From Pseudomonas kielensis (lineage in GTDB: Bacteria > Pseudomonadota > Gammaproteobacteria > Pseudomonadales > Pseudomonadaceae), in the NCBI RefSeq assembly GCF_014236655.1, contig NZ_JACMYG010000021.1, positions 1 through 64,000 of the forward strand: DNA of 64,000 nt. The letters run 5' to 3'. The stretch's first letter is position 1. Every line of letters begins with the position of its first letter. The notes beneath the pieces are model-generated. The model did not search any database. It was not told the origin of the DNA and worked only from the letters and a program-made list of their open reading frames with translations. The position numbers and the translations under genes are program-made. Shown here in pieces: positions 63,604-64,000 of the stretch.

Positions 63604-63918
63604 GGTCTGTACTCCAGGTTCGTTGACGTTTTGGGCGTGCGGTATGGAGTTCATACTACTCGTACAAAACTGATGTAAAAGCTCAAAAAATAGCCTTTAG
63701 TAATCGATTAATTCGATGTGTGTGCCGTCACTGACAGATTGCAGTGCGGCTTCCCCCCAGGGAGGGCCGAATGCCATGGACGGACGAGACGTCGTTCAGG
63801 ACTCAGATGACAACAGAGTGTCGTAGGGGAATTAACGGATCATTAATCGGGAGGGGAGGTACGAGGATAGGTCTGTAGGAACCGCCGCGGGCTGCGGCAG
63901 TTCCTACGGGGGTGTGGA
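63604..63918. other. Intergenic region with one hairpin, no gene seen
   Basis: 315 bases before the partial transporter gene. It has mixed composition (an AT-rich part near 63660-63720), no acceptable open frame, and one inverted repeat at its far end (63875-63907). It should hold the promoter of the repeat peptide gene. Confidence 0.45.
63875..63907. terminator. Inverted repeat beside the transporter gene end
   Basis: GTAGGAAC-C-GCCGC and GCGGC-A-GTTCCTAC pair with one mismatch around GGGCT. On the minus strand it lies 12 bases after the transporter stop, so it is a likely terminator, although no T-run is present. Confidence 0.6.
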
Positions 63919-64000
63919 TCAGTCGGTGAGGATCCGCGAGTGTTTGCGGGTGTCTTTCATGGTGATGTACACCAGCAACGAGACGGCGATACAGGCGGTG
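63919..64000 (-). CDS. MFS transporter, C-terminal fragment (MHS-like)
   Basis: The last 26 residues of a gene cut by the window edge: a hydrophobic stretch (TACIAVSLLVYITM) followed by KDTRKHSRILTD and a TGA stop. This layout (last helix then a short basic tail KDTR) fits MHS-family symporters for organic acids or betaines. Substrate cannot be stated. Confidence 0.6.
   Translation of the reverse strand, partial: TACIAVSLLVYITMKDTRKHSRILTD

Overview
The window reads as a chromosomal segment of a fluorescens-group Pseudomonas. It is GC-rich, carries Pseudomonas REP palindromes, and has gene blocks in the same order as P. aeruginosa: rnt-pyrC-motY-argG, rnf-nth-metG-apbC, then fxsA-groESL-colRS-mexVW-imelysin cluster-bifA-sodB-argP. 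These locus comparisons come from memory of PAO1, not from a search. No rRNA, tRNA, CRISPR array, prophage or intact insertion sequence was seen.

Region by region. (1) 1-6600: RNase T, dihydroorotase, the stator protein MotY, argG behind three 21-bp-phased ArgR-like sites, then an islet with an unknown membrane protein and an orphan BvgA-like response regulator. (2) 6400-13450: a PA3496-type small protein, endonuclease III, a strongly altered Rnf operon, and metG. The Rnf operon has no rnfC. Its RnfB carries an RnfC-like repeat tail, and three of the four membrane Cys ligands of RnfA/RnfE are replaced. (3) 13600-24140: apbC, an SDR reductase, a HugZ-like protein, fxsA, groES-groEL, a PAP2 phosphatase, colR-colS and the linked methyltransferase/LPS-kinase genes. 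ColR-box sequences lie before the PAP2 gene and before the methyltransferase gene. (4) 24140-28350: MexVW-type RND efflux pump.

(5) 28440-38170: an iron-linked periplasmic module (DUF1513 protein, two imelysins, a di-heme protein) with a strong Fur-box palindrome before icmP. A 1431-residue dermonecrotic-toxin-like gene sits inside this module on the opposite strand. (6) 38270-47930: bifA, sodB, argO/ACT protein/argP, an epimerase, a coiled-coil membrane protein, a tandem-cache protein and an MFS exporter. (7) 48200-53100: AraC and LysR regulators, a metallo-beta-lactamase-fold protein and an NAD(P)-binding protein. (8) 53200-60700: an operon-like set for guanidino/polyamine catabolism, with a 2-ketoarginine decarboxylase (AruI-like), an aldehyde dehydrogenase and a four-gene PotFGHI-type ABC importer. 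LysR and AraC genes flank it. (9) 60700-64000: small proteins, a flavin reductase, a secreted DRTG-repeat peptide and the 3' end of an MHS-type transporter.

The points that most deserve follow-up are the RnfC-less Rnf system and the large toxin-like gene embedded in the iron module. Start codons were adjusted where a ribosome-binding site or family start argued against the longest reading frame.
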